From positions 124,001 to 188,000 of the forward strand of contig CAVQVG010000013.1 of assembly GCA_963717125.1 (NCBI GenBank): a DNA stretch of 64,000 bases. Direction: 5' to 3'. Numbering within the stretch: position 1 is the first letter of the stretch; the number at the start of each line of letters is the position of its first letter. The translations under genes and the position numbers were made by a program. Below the pieces are notes generated by a model. That model saw only the letters and a list, made by a program, of their open reading frames with translations, had not been told where the DNA came from and did no database searches. Below are positions 49,010-57,992 of the stretch, piece after piece. Origin of the DNA: RYN-230 sp963717125 (lineage in GTDB: Bacteria; Actinomycetota; Actinomycetes; Streptosporangiales; Streptosporangiaceae).

Positions 49010-50773
49010 ATGTCCCGGCCGATCGAAGAGTACGCACTGGTCGGTGACTTGCACACGGCCGCACTGGTCAGCCGGGACGGCTCCATCGACTGGCTGTGCC
49101 TGCCCCGGTTCGACTCCGAAGCCTGCTTCGCCGCGCTGCTCGGCGACGAGCGGAACGGCCACTGGCAGATCGCCCCGGCCAGCCGCGTCAGCCGGGTGCG
49201 ACGCCGGTACCGGCCCGGCACCCTGGTGCTGGAGACCGAGTTCAGCACCGCCTCGGGCACCGTCCGGGTGGCCGACTGCATGCCGGTGCGCGGCGCTGAC
49301 CCGGTGCTGATCCGGCTGGTCGAAGGGGTGACCGGCCGGGTCGACATGCGGATGACGCTGGCTCCGCGGTTCGAGTACGGGCTGACCACGCCCCGGGTGC
49401 GGCGCCGCGGCGGCGCCACCCAGCTCACCGGCGGCGCGCACACGCTCTGGCTGTTCAGCCCCGTGCCGGTGGCCCTCGACGGCGGCACGGCGCAGGCGCG
49501 GTTCAGCGTCGCGGAGGGCGACGAGGTGCCGATGGCCGCCGTCTGGCGCCCGGCGCACCGGCCCGCCCCGGACCGGCCCGCGGCCAGCGCGCTGGCCGCG
49601 CAGACCGCGCGCTGGTGGCAGGCCTGGGTGGCCGGCCTGCGCGGCGGCGGCGAGTGGCGGGACGCGGTGATCCGCTCGCTGATCACCATCAAGGCGCTCA
49701 GCTACGAGCCCACCGGCGGCCTGGTGTCCGCGCCCACCACGTCGCTGCCGCAGCAACCCTCCGGCGTGCGCAACTGGGACTACCGGTACTGCTGGATCCG
49801 CGATGCGGCCGCCGCGCTGGACGCGTTCCTGGCCGCCGGGGCCGACCGCGAAGCCAGCCGGCTGCTCAGCTGGATCGGGCACGCGGTGGCCGGCCCGGCG
49901 GCCCAGGCGCAGCCGGTGTACCGGGTGGCCGGGGAGCGGCGCATCCCGGAAATGGAGGCGGGCTGGCTGCCCGGCTACGAGGGCGCCCGGCCGGTGCGGA
50001 TCGGCAACGCCGCGGCGGCCCGGACCGAGCTCGGCACGTTCGGCTACGTGCTGCGCGCCCGGCTGGCCGGGCGGGCGGCCGGGCGGCCCGGCATCCCCGG
50101 CCCCGGCGAACCGGCCGACCTGCTGCCCTTCCTGGAGTCGCGCTGGCAGCAGCCCGACGCGGGCCTGTGGGAGATGCGCGCGCCGCCCCGGCACTTCGTG
50201 CACAGCAAGGCCATGGTCTGGGCGGCCGCGGACGCGGCGGTGACGATGATCGACCGGTTCGGCGACCCGGACCCGGCCAGCCGCTGGCGCCGGCTCCGCG
50301 CTCTGGTCCACGCGGACGTGCTGGACCGGGGCTTCGACCGGGAGCGGAGCAGCTTCACCCAACGGTACGGCGCCACGCCGGTGGACGCCGCGCTGCTCCA
50401 GCTGGCGCTGCTCGGCTTCCTGCCGGCCGACGACCCGCGGCTGGCCGGCACCATCGAGGCCATCGGCCGGGACCTGGACGACAGTGGTGTGCTGCTGCGC
50501 TACCAGGCCCAATGCGCAGCCGACGCCGACGGGCTCCCGGCGGGTGCGCTGGGCTACCTGCCCGGCTCGTGCTGGCTGGCCCGCTGCCTGGCCGCGGCCG
50601 GGCGGCCCGACCAGGCCCGGCAGGTGTTCACGGCCGTGCTCGACCTGCGTAACGACGTCGGGCTGCTGGCCGAGGGCTACGATCCGCTGCGCAGACGGTT
50701 CGCGGGCAATCATCCGCTGGCGGCCGCGCACATCGAACTGATCAACACGGCGAGGGCGTTGAGTATGGATTAA
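49010..50773 (+). CDS. Glycoside hydrolase family 15 (trehalase/glucoamylase-like)
   Basis: The 587-residue protein starts MSRPIEEYALVGDLHTAAL, the typical GH15 N-terminus with SRDGSIDWLCLPRFDSEACF. The catalytic (alpha/alpha)6 barrel has VRNWDYRYCWIRDAA, GLWEMRAPPRHFVHSKAM with the general acid Glu, and LLAEGYDPLRRRFAGNHPLA. No signal peptide is present, so it acts in the cytosol, probably on trehalose or short alpha-glucans. It is divergent from DUF2252. A second GH15 copy survives only as a remnant at 38600-38960. Confidence 0.9.
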   Translation: MSRPIEEYALVGDLHTAALVSRDGSIDWLCLPRFDSEACFAALLGDERNGHWQIAPASRVSRVRRRYRPGTLVLETEFSTASGTVRVADCMPVRGADPVLIRLVEGVTGRVDMRMTLAPRFEYGLTTPRVRRRGGATQLTGGAHTLWLFSPVPVALDGGTAQARFSVAEGDEVPMAAVWRPAHRPAPDRPAASALAAQTARWWQAWVAGLRGGGEWRDAVIRSLITIKALSYEPTGGLVSAPTTSLPQQPSGVRNWDYRYCWIRDAAAALDAFLAAGADREASRLLSWIGHAVAGPAAQAQPVYRVAGERRIPEMEAGWLPGYEGARPVRIGNAAAARTELGTFGYVLRARLAGRAAGRPGIPGPGEPADLLPFLESRWQQPDAGLWEMRAPPRHFVHSKAMVWAAADAAVTMIDRFGDPDPASRWRRLRALVHADVLDRGFDRERSSFTQRYGATPVDAALLQLALLGFLPADDPRLAGTIEAIGRDLDDSGVLLRYQAQCAADADGLPAGALGYLPGSCWLARCLAAAGRPDQARQVFTAVLDLRNDVGLLAEGYDPLRRRFAGNHPLAAAHIELINTARALSMD

Positions 50774-50909
50774 CCGGCGCGTATTCGCCCGGTCTGGGTG
50801 ATGCGTGGCGGCTCGCGCCCGGCGAGGCTGAATGGCAGCCACCCGAAGCCAGCACGGATCCGGGCTGGCGGGCGCTGGTAGCCGACACCGGTCCGGGAGG
50901 CCCGCTGAG

Positions 50910-51551
50910 ATGAGCCGTCCGCACATCATGCCGCTGCTCGCGCCGGAGGCAGCGGGCCGCGGGCTCGGCCAGCGGGCGGCGCGTGCCTCGGCGGTCATCT
51001 CCGGCCGGATCAAGTCCCGGGCCGCCGCGCGGCCGCCGCGGTCGCAGCTCGCCTGCCTGGCCGTGACCAGCTCGCTGGAGGGCGGCCGGGGCAGCAGGGT
51101 GGCGGACGCGATCGTCCGCCGGGTGCTGCACTGCGGCTGCCCGGTGGGCACCGTGGTGCTCGACCTCGGCCCGGTCACCAGCCTGGACGACGAAGCGTGC
51201 GCCGCCATCTTGTCGGTGCACCAGCGGCTGACCGCCATCGGCACCCGGCTGCGGCTGGCCGCCAGCGCCCGCGGGCTGATCGAGGGCCTGGCCGACGCCG
51301 ACATCACCCAGCAGCTCGGCCGGGACGCCATCCACCCGAGCTTCCGCAGCGCGGTGCTGGCCACCTACGCGGCGCTGCCCGGGCCGGGGCTGGTCGTCGG
51401 CCGGATCAAGACCGCGCTGGAAATCGAAGCCGAGCACATCAGCCTCTTAGTGCCCGCCCTCTTCACCCGCTGCGGGTGGGGCGGCCCGGCCGCGCCTGGC
51501 GGTGGACTGTCTCCGCAGATCACTCCGCAGAGGGAAGGACATCATGGCTGA
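50910..51551 (+). CDS. STAS-domain protein, anti-sigma-factor-antagonist-like
   Basis: The product (213 residues from ATG 50910) contains a STAS-like stretch: CLAVTSSLEGGRGSRVADAI, GTVVLDLGPVTSLDDEACAA, HQRLTAIGTRLRLAAS and GLADADITQQLG. STAS antagonists bind anti-sigma kinases. The phosphorylatable serine/threonine would be in VTSLDD. The N- and C-terminal extensions are unassigned. GGGAGG lies 14 bases before the ATG. Its stop overlaps the next gene by eight bases. Confidence 0.7.
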   Translation: MSRPHIMPLLAPEAAGRGLGQRAARASAVISGRIKSRAAARPPRSQLACLAVTSSLEGGRGSRVADAIVRRVLHCGCPVGTVVLDLGPVTSLDDEACAAILSVHQRLTAIGTRLRLAASARGLIEGLADADITQQLGRDAIHPSFRSAVLATYAALPGPGLVVGRIKTALEIEAEHISLLVPALFTRCGWGGPAAPGGGLSPQITPQREGHHG

Positions 51552-52038
51552 CCTTATTGCCATTGGTTACCCCGATGAGACCACGGCCGAGATGGCGGCG
51601 GACGAGGCGCGCCGGCTGGCCCGGGATCTCATCATCGAGCCCGATGCGATCGCGGTCATCGTCCGCGACGAGGAGGGCAAGTTCCACGTACACACCAGCC
51701 ATCATCCGGTGGGCGCCGGGGCGACCTGGGGGATGTTCTGGGGGCTGCTGTTCGGGCTGCTGTTCTTCATCCCGTTCTTCGGCCTGGCCATCGGCGCTGG
51801 CATGGGCGCACTGATGGGCAAGATCACCAAGTCGGGCATCGACCGCGAGTTCCAGGAGCAGGTGCGCGGCATGCTCAAGCCGGGTACGTCGGCGCTGTTC
51901 CTGATGGTCGAGAAGGTGACCCCGGACAAGGCGACCGAGGCGCTCAGCCGGTTCGGCGGCACGGTGCTCAAGTCTTCGCTGTCCAAGGAAGGCGAGCAGG
52001 AACTCCAGGAAGCGCTGCACGGCCAGCAGTCCAGCTGA
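51544..52038 (+). CDS. DUF1269 glycine-zipper membrane protein
   Basis: The 164-residue protein matches DUF1269: MADLIAIGYPDETTAEMAADEAR at the start, a hydrophobic glycine-rich hairpin (TWGMFWGLLFGLLFFIPFFG, GMGALMGKITKSGID) and the end TPDKATEALSRFGGTVLKSSLS. The ATG follows GGAAGGACATC. Proteins of this family are common stress-associated membrane proteins in actinobacteria, but no biochemical role is known. It overlaps the STAS gene by eight bases and probably shares its transcript. Confidence 0.85.
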   Translation: MADLIAIGYPDETTAEMAADEARRLARDLIIEPDAIAVIVRDEEGKFHVHTSHHPVGAGATWGMFWGLLFGLLFFIPFFGLAIGAGMGALMGKITKSGIDREFQEQVRGMLKPGTSALFLMVEKVTPDKATEALSRFGGTVLKSSLSKEGEQELQEALHGQQSS

Positions 52039-52118
52039 CCCGCACCCGCCCGGGACGGCTGCAGGCCACCCCGGGCGGGTGAAGCGGAAGCTGATCAGCC
52101 CGGCCCTAGGCTTACGCC

Positions 52119-53021
52119 ATGACGACCCGGCCCGATCCGCGCGCTGCGTTGGCCGGGCCCCGGCCGCGCCGCCTGGAGCGGACTGGCGTGCTGCTGCTCA
52201 TCCTGGTCTTCACCTACCTGCTGTCGGCGTTCACCAAGGGCGTCCTGATCAGCACGTTCCAGGTACTGCTGTTCCTGGCGGTGGTGCTGATCTCGCTGCG
52301 GAGCGGCCAGTTGGGGCCCAGGGCTATCCGGATCGCCACCATCGTCGTCCTGGCTGGTTCCGTGCTGGCGGCCGTGCTCGAGTTGGTGGACAGCAAGGGC
52401 CCCGGTGCGGGCGTTGCGAATGTATGGACCGCGCTGATCCTGCTGCTGTCCGCGGTGCTCATCGTGCGCCGGGTGCTGGACCGGCCCGATATCACCCTGC
52501 AGAGCATCTACGGAGCCATCAGCGCGTACCTGATCCTGGGCCTGATGTTCGCCGCGGTGTACGCGGCCATGTTCCACTTCGGCGGGGACACGTTCTTCGC
52601 GAACGACCGGCTCGGTGATACCCAGACCTTCCAGTACTTCAGCTTCGTCACGCTGACCACGCTCGGCTACGGCGATTTCACCGCGGCGGCCAGCGGCGGG
52701 CAGGCGTTCGCGGTGATCGAGGCGATCACCGGCCAGATCTTCCTGGCCACCCTCGTCGCCCGGCTGGTCGCGGGATTCCGCGGCGCGGCTAGGGCGTCTG
52801 GCGGGGCGTCCAGCGGTTCAGGCGGTGAGGCGTCTGGCGGTCCGGCCGGCCGGGCGTCCGGCGCGGCCCGGAGCGGGCCAGCCGGGGCGCGGCGGGCCAG
52901 CACCCGGCGGGCCAGCGCGTCCGGGCTGATCGGGCTCCGGCCGCCAGGCACGGCCCGGCGGCGTTCGGCCGCGCACCAACCCGGCCCGGAGCCTGGGCGC
53001 CGCCGGGGCGCCCGGCCGTAG
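52119..53021 (+). CDS. Two-pore-helix potassium channel-like protein
   Basis: A 300-residue membrane protein with about six hydrophobic segments. The last pair flanks a K+ selectivity filter, TLTTLGYGDF (G183, Y184, G185), preceded by the pore helix QTFQYFSFV. The other helices lie at residues 20-120. There is no voltage-sensor arginine array that I can recognise. After residue 205 the tail is Gly/Ala/Ser/Arg-rich and low in complexity. A shift there could matter, but the frame stays open. It ends three bases before the convergent GAP-family gene. Confidence 0.85.
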   Translation: MTTRPDPRAALAGPRPRRLERTGVLLLILVFTYLLSAFTKGVLISTFQVLLFLAVVLISLRSGQLGPRAIRIATIVVLAGSVLAAVLELVDSKGPGAGVANVWTALILLLSAVLIVRRVLDRPDITLQSIYGAISAYLILGLMFAAVYAAMFHFGGDTFFANDRLGDTQTFQYFSFVTLTTLGYGDFTAAASGGQAFAVIEAITGQIFLATLVARLVAGFRGAARASGGASSGSGGEASGGPAGRASGAARSGPAGARRASTRRASASGLIGLRPPGTARRRSAAHQPGPEPGRRRGARP

Positions 53022-53024
53022 TCT

Positions 53025-53687
53025 TCACTTCGAGATCACACCGGTGAGCCCGTCGATGGCCACGATGAGCCCGGCCGCGATCATGGCCGCGGCCAGGATC
53101 AGCCGGCCGTTCCGGCGCAGCCAGGTGTTGAACCCCACCAGCCGGCGGGTGGTCGGCCCGGGTGCGACCAGGTAGCCGATCAGCGGCAGCCAGACCAGCG
53201 AGACGTTGATGACCACGATCAGCGATAGCGCCGTGACGGTCGCCTCCAGGCTGGCCTGTGACGTCGCCACCACCTGGATCGCGGCGAGGAAGGTCACGCC
53301 GGGGGCGAAGATCAGGATGCCGGCCAGGAACGCGGTGTAGGGCGCTGGGTTGGCGATCAGCCGGGCGGTCAGCCCGGTCTGCGGCTTGTCCGGATCGGGT
53401 GGCTTGCGCTTGCGCCGGGCCAGGACCAGCCCGCCGAGCAGCAGCAGGATGCCCAGGATCAGCCGCAGCAGGTAACGCGGCGTCCGGTGGTGCGGCAGGC
53501 TGAAGCCACCGGTCCGCAGCAGGACCAGCGCGACGGCGCCCATCACGGCGCTCATCACCAGCGCCCCGATCAGGTAAAACACCAGGGTCTGCCGGGGCCG
53601 GGCCGTACCGAGGTAAACCGCGGCCACCAGCAGCGCCGTCGGGGAGATCGCCGCGAGCAGCGCCAAGCCGGCCGCTTCAGCCAGCAT
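53025..53687 (-). CDS. GAP/Sap-family (LysE-like) membrane protein
   Basis: The 220-residue protein has six membrane segments: LLAAISPTALLVAAVYLG at the start, an Arg/Lys-rich loop (ARRKRKPPDPDKPQTG) and FAPGVTFLAAIQVVA, the pattern of actinobacterial GAP/Sap proteins (sulfolipid-export associated in mycobacteria, LysE-like topology). ATG 53687 is chosen because the open frame above it overlaps the upstream membrane protein and has no membrane character. The substrate is unknown. Confidence 0.75.
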   Translation of the reverse strand: MLAEAAGLALLAAISPTALLVAAVYLGTARPRQTLVFYLIGALVMSAVMGAVALVLLRTGGFSLPHHRTPRYLLRLILGILLLLGGLVLARRKRKPPDPDKPQTGLTARLIANPAPYTAFLAGILIFAPGVTFLAAIQVVATSQASLEATVTALSLIVVINVSLVWLPLIGYLVAPGPTTRRLVGFNTWLRRNGRLILAAAMIAAGLIVAIDGLTGVISK

Positions 53688-53691
53688 TGGG

Positions 53692-55079
53692 CTAGCTGCC
53701 GCCGTGCGCGGCCGTCTGGCGGCCCTGGCCCGGGCACGGGCGGACGCCCGATCAGCTCGATCAGGCCGAGCACCACGAGCAGCAGGACGGCCAGGACGAT
53801 GGCCGAGACCGCGCTCGGGGTGGCCAGGAACACGAAGATCAGGGCGAACAGGGCCACCGCGCTGATCCGCAGCGCGGTGCGGTGCTGGTACGTCCACGAG
53901 CCGACCGGCCCGGTGCGCAGCCCGGCCCGTTCGCCGCTGGTCCGTAGCCAGCCCAGTCCGTGGCTCAGCCCGCGCCGGGTACGGACGGCGGTGACCGACG
54001 GCCCGGTGAAGAAAGCGCCGATGGCCACGATCAGGCCTACGACGAGCAGGATTCGCAGCCCGTCCTTGATGAACCGGACCAGGGTGTCGTACAACACGGC
54101 CGCCGCGTCGCTCGGCAGCACGGTACTCGGCACGCTGTTCAGGTAGACGGTCCGCGCGATGGCCAGCACGATGCCGAGCACCAGCATGGACGCGGCCAAA
54201 CCGAGCCCGGCGCCGACGGTGGCCCGCCGGTGGCCGCGGGCCAGGTAGATCCCGGCGCCGAGGAGCAGCAGCGTGACGATCGGCAGGACGATCTTCAGGT
54301 CGTTGAGCAGCCGGTACCCGGACTGCGCCTGGACCAGGTACTTGTCGTTGAACAGGGCAAACTGCGGATTGATCGCCGGGATGGAGCTGACAATGCTGAG
54401 GCCTTTGGCGGCCAGCTTCGTCTTGACCACGTCGATGAACGGGCCGAGGTTCAGCACGACCTTGCCGTTGCTGGTGGTGATGGCCGCATGGCTACCACCT
54501 TGGCCGGACAGCGCATTCACCAGCTGGGCATGCACCCTCCGGTTCAGCTCCACCCACAGGTTGGCCACCTGCTGGCTTTTGACAATCTTGGCCACCTGGG
54601 TGTGGATGAAGCCCTGTACCGCGCTGGCCAGCGAGCCGGAGAACGAGTGCAGCAACGTGCCGACCCGGGTGAAGCCCTTGCTGGTCAGGGTGGCCGCCGC
54701 CTGATTGGTGAGCGTCTGGATGGGCAGGTGCGCATCGATCTGAGCGCTGATCTTGTCCGTCAGCGCCGCCTGGATGGCAGGCTCGTGGATCAGCGGGCTC
54801 ACGTTCTCCACGTACCGGTTGGTGTTGGAGACCTGGTTGGCGGTCCAGATCCCGATCACCGAGATCGGGGCCAGGATGCAGCCGAGCACGATGAGCACCG
54901 TGGCCACCGGGGTGCGCCAGCTGACCCGGTGGCGCCGTGGCGGCGCCACCGGCTCCGGCCGGCTTCCGCAGGTCGGCGAGCTCCGCGCGGAGCCGGTCGA
55001 GTTCGGCCCGCTCGTCCCCGGTGAGGCCGGTGGCAGCCGGGGTCATTCCGTCCGGTGTGTTACCGCTGACCTCGGACAC
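53692..55079 (-). CDS. Large integral membrane protein, frameshifted near the N-terminus
   Basis: The protein of about 460 residues begins at GTG 55079 after GGAGGT with a coiled coil (DERAELDRLRAELADLRKP). The frame changes at about 54945-54965, joining KPAGA to APPRRHRVSWRTPV and the first membrane helix (ATVLIVLGCILAPISVIGIW). A large extracytoplasmic loop follows (residues about 60-230), then a cluster of helices at the C-terminus. The stop is uncertain: in the main frame it overlaps the GAP gene, and a one-base shift near 53740 would end it at 53692. Function unknown. Confidence 0.7.
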
Positions 55080-55617
55080 CTCGGTCCACCTCCTGCGCCG
55101 GGACGCTGGCAAGCCTGCCGCCGTGGGCACCTGTGCCCCCCGGTTGCGGGTGCCCCTCGGCGGCAGGCGTGTTCACCGTCGCTGAGCCAGCGGGGTCGGC
55201 GCCTCCCCCGGACCGGGTGAAAGCTGGCCGGACCAGCTGGGCCCGGAGCGGGCCGGAATTCCGCCCAGGCCGAGGATTTGGGCGATTACTGACGTCCTGG
55301 ACGTGGGCATTCACTGGTCACGAGGGACCGGTGTGGGCCGGGGCGGGTGATGCCGGCCGACTCACCCGCCGCGGGTGAGGCAGCCGGCGGCCCGGCCGGT
55401 CATAGTCCATCAAGGCATAAGCCACCAACCGGGCGGCGTGTGCCGCGACGCGCGAGCCGCGCGGCGTGTGCGCCGCGCGGCATGTGGTGCGGGGCGTGCG
55501 CCGGACGGCCGTCGGGCTCAGCCGAAGGGCTGCGGGGCCTGAGCCGAAAGCTGGACCTGAGCGGGAAGCTGGACCTAGGCTCAAAGGCTGCGGGCGTGAG
55601 CCGAAAGGAGACCGTCA
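55080..55617. other. 540-bp intergenic region with a hairpin and short repeats, no gene recognised
   Basis: Between the divergent membrane protein (GTG 55079) and the small membrane protein at 55618. It contains an 11-bp GC stem at 55456-55481 and imperfect repeats of gaagctggacct and tgagccgaaag at 55535-55606. Open frames here have no recognisable protein. Confidence 0.6.
55456..55481. other. GC-rich 11-bp perfect stem with 4-nt loop
   Basis: gccgcgcggcg, loop tgtg, then cgccgcgcggc. No T-run follows on either side, so a rho-independent terminator is not clear; it may act as an mRNA leader structure for the DUF6458-like gene or be a chance GC palindrome. Confidence 0.6.
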
Positions 55618-55845
55618 GTGACCATTGGCGGAAGCATTGCTCTGATCATCATCGGCGCGATCCTCCGCTTCGCCGTCACCTGGACTCCGAAGAACGTCAA
55701 CTTGCAGGTCATCGGGGTGATCCTGATGATCGGCGGGGTGGCCGGCCTGTGCGTGGCCATCGGCATGATGTTCCTGCGGCGACGCCAGCAGGCTTCCACC
55801 GAGGTGACCGAGCAGCGCCGCTACACCGAGCCGCCCAGGATGTAG
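55618..55845 (+). CDS. Small two-helix membrane protein (DUF6458-like)
   Basis: A 75-residue protein with two hydrophobic helices: GGSIALIIIGAILRFAVTW and IGVILMIGGVAGLCVAIGM, then a basic, polar tail (RRRQQASTEVTEQRR). The GTG start at 55618 follows AAAGGAG by seven bases. Small proteins of this shape are widespread in actinobacteria and unassigned in function. Confidence 0.75.
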   Translation: MTIGGSIALIIIGAILRFAVTWTPKNVNLQVIGVILMIGGVAGLCVAIGMMFLRRRQQASTEVTEQRRYTEPPRM

Positions 55846-55939
55846 TTCCGCGGCCAGCGCCCCGACCGGGTCGTACGTCCTGGTCGTGCGGTGAAGTGCT
55901 TCGCGCGTTGCAGGCGGCCGGGTTCAAGCAGCCAACAAT

Positions 55940-55987
55940 CAGTGGCGCGAATTTTTGCCCTCATAGGGGCAAAAATTCGCGCCACTG
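55940..55987. other. 21-bp perfect inverted repeat (hairpin) with 6-nt loop
   Basis: Arms 55940-55960 and 55967-55987 are perfectly complementary (cagtggcgcgaatttttgcc and c), separated by tcatag. Its A/T centre in a GC-rich context makes it stand out. On either strand the stem includes a TTTTT run within the arm rather than after it, so a classic terminator is doubtful. Just before it, codons for GEVLRALQAAGFKQ suggest the start of a HicA-like toxin cut off by the element. Confidence 0.7.
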
Positions 55988-56268
55988 GCGATTGGCCGCC
56001 AGGTACCGGTGCTGTATCCACGTGTCCTCTCCAGTTACTGCCTGCTTGGTTTCGCTGCGCAGTCATAGCCTGCCCGCTGAGCTGGCGTTAAGTAGGCAGG
56101 CGGGAACGTAAATACCAAGTACGGTAAGAGCAAAGACGAAGGTGCCTGGAACAGGTCGGAAAGACACTGGGAATGCCCTGGCGCAGCACATTCGACACCC
56201 AACGCAGACAGCCATTTTAGCCGAGCCAGGCTACTGGCCCCGGCTTCACCAGCTACAGGGGGAAATGA

Positions 56269-57408
56269 ATGACTTTCATGCGGAGGCATTTCCGGCATGC
56301 GTGCGCCGCGGCCGCAGCGGGCATCGCGCTGAGCGTGGTCGCTCCAGCCACAGCGGCCGGTGCGGCCCCGGATGGAACGCCGTCCCCGGCGTCGGCGGCC
56401 GTCAGCGGCCGGCTGTACGGCACGGCCGCCGTGTCCGCCCACGATGTCTGGGCCGTCGGCCTAGACCCGGGTGGCTCGCTGATCATGCACTGGAACGGCG
56501 CCGCCTGGTCCAGTTCGTCTCACCCCGGTTTCCTCGAAGGCGTGGCCCCCACCTCGGCCAGCAATGCCTGGGCGGTCGGCGGCACCGACTGGTTCTCCCC
56601 CGGGACCCTGATCTACCACTGGGACGGCGGCACCTGGACTCGCCAGCCCAGCCCGAACCCGGCAGCGGGTGGGTTTTTCAACGGCGTAGCCGCCGCGTCG
56701 GCCAGCGACGCCTGGGCCGTCGGCCTGATCGGCGGCGGGCCCGGGGACGGCACCGGCCCGACGGACAAGACCTTGATCGAGCACTGGGACGGCAAGTCCT
56801 GGAACGTGGTGCCCAGCCCAACGCCCGCACCGGCCGGCGGCCTCACGCGCGTGACCGTCGTTTCACCCAGCGACGCCTGGGCGGTCGGCTGGACCGGCAC
56901 CGGAACCGGCACTGGCTTCACTGCGCTGATCGAGCGCTGGGACGGCAAGTCCTGGAACGTGGTGCCCCTGTCAGCCTCGGTCGGCGCCCACCTCCAGCTC
57001 AACGCGGTCACTGCCACCTCGGCCAGCAACGCCTGGGCCGTCGGCACCACCACCGCCGGCCCCCACCACGGGGTCATTCTGCACTGGAATGGCAGCACCT
57101 GGCGGCGGGTCGCCGCCCACGCACCAACCGGGTACTTGCTGGGAGTGGCCGCCAGTTCATCCCGCAACGCCTGGGCGGTCGGCCAGAGCAGTGACAGCTC
57201 TGGTAGTTGCACCCCCCAGTGCAGGACCATCATCGAGCACTGGAACGGCTGCAGGTGGACCGTGGTGCCCAGCCCCAACCCACCGAGCGGCTACCTGAAC
57301 GATCTGTGGGATGTTGCGGTCGTCGGCGGCCGCGCTGCCTGGGCTGTCGGCACGACCGACTATGCCGCCACGCTGATCACACACTGGAATGGGACGTCCT
57401 GGTCGTAA
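56269..57408 (+). CDS. Secreted beta-propeller-like repeat protein
   Basis: The 379-residue protein starts with a signal peptide (MRRHFRHACAAAAAGIALSV, cleaved near ATAAGA). The mature part is built of about seven repeats of roughly 45 residues, each with SASNAWAVG followed by a LIEHWDGKSWNVVPSPTP-type segment, which suggests a bladed beta-propeller. A disulfide is likely between the two Cys in SCTPQCRT. The ATG at 56269 follows GGGGGAA. Such extracytoplasmic repeat proteins are frequent in actinobacteria and have no known catalytic role. It lies just upstream of the ECF sigma module. Confidence 0.8.
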   Translation: MTFMRRHFRHACAAAAAGIALSVVAPATAAGAAPDGTPSPASAAVSGRLYGTAAVSAHDVWAVGLDPGGSLIMHWNGAAWSSSSHPGFLEGVAPTSASNAWAVGGTDWFSPGTLIYHWDGGTWTRQPSPNPAAGGFFNGVAAASASDAWAVGLIGGGPGDGTGPTDKTLIEHWDGKSWNVVPSPTPAPAGGLTRVTVVSPSDAWAVGWTGTGTGTGFTALIERWDGKSWNVVPLSASVGAHLQLNAVTATSASNAWAVGTTTAGPHHGVILHWNGSTWRRVAAHAPTGYLLGVAASSSRNAWAVGQSSDSSGSCTPQCRTIIEHWNGCRWTVVPSPNPPSGYLNDLWDVAVVGGRAAWAVGTTDYAATLITHWNGTSWS

Positions 57409-57452
57409 CCCTGCCGATCGGCGGACTCACCTGGGGGTGCAAAATCGTGCTG

Positions 57453-57520
57453 GGGCCGAGGTAAGCGTTTCTGGTCATTGGTGGGTTAATGAGTGTGAGC
57501 CAAGGCAACGCCGAGTTCGC
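57453..57520 (+). promoter_or_regulatory. 68-bp module upstream of the ECF sigma gene, duplicated at 58722
   Basis: This stretch matches 58722-58789 in 61 of 68 positions without indels. It includes gggccgaggtaagcgtttc, a tcattg element, gggttaa and the first nine codons from the GTG of the sigma gene. The conserved spacing suggests a promoter plus translation start copied as a unit. A sigma-autoregulated promoter is the natural guess. Confidence 0.7.
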
Positions 57521-57992
57521 TGAGTTCTTCGCGGCCAGCTGGGAGCCCTGCCTGCGGGCGGTGGCCGCCAGCACCGGCAGCATGACGCTGGCCGAGGACC
57601 AGGTCGCGGAGGCGTTCGCCCGGGCGTGGGCGTCCTGGCACAAGGTCAGCCATCATCCAGCGCCCCGGGCGTGGGTGGTCCGCACCGCGCTGAACGCAGG
57701 GGCGTCCACGTGGCATCGGCGCAGCAAGGAAACGGCGCTGACCAGTCAGGACATCGCGGCGGCCGACAGCGCGGGAACCGGCCTGGACACGGCCGTGCTC
57801 ACCGCGTTGCGCTGCCTGCCGGCCCGCCAGCGGGAGGTGATCGTGCTGCGTGTCTTCCTCGACCTGGACATCGACACGACCGCCCGCCAGCTCGGCATCG
57901 CGCCGGGAACGGTCCGGGCTCACCTATCGCGGGCCATGACAGCCCTGCGCGGCGACCTCGTCCCCGCCATGACCACGGAGACCGGACGATGA
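57489..57992 (+). CDS. ECF-type RNA polymerase sigma factor (SigE family)
   Basis: A 167-residue ECF sigma factor: region 2 (AEFFAASWEPCLRAVAASTG, LAEDQVAEAFARAWASWHKV) and region 4 (LRCLPARQREVIVLRVFLDL, TARQLGIAPGTVRAHLSRAM). It directs RNA polymerase to a small regulon. ATG 57489 or GTG 57495 may be used; the shared repeat with the ABC gene favours GTG. Its stop overlaps the next start by four bases (ATGA), so it is coupled to its membrane partner. It likely controls itself and the ABC exporter downstream. Confidence 0.88.
   Translation: MSVSQGNAEFAEFFAASWEPCLRAVAASTGSMTLAEDQVAEAFARAWASWHKVSHHPAPRAWVVRTALNAGASTWHRRSKETALTSQDIAAADSAGTGLDTAVLTALRCLPARQREVIVLRVFLDLDIDTTARQLGIAPGTVRAHLSRAMTALRGDLVPAMTTETGR

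Noticed and set aside
55456..55481. Rho-independent terminator
   Set aside because: The stem is strong, but no T-run follows in either direction and it lies upstream, not downstream, of a gene.
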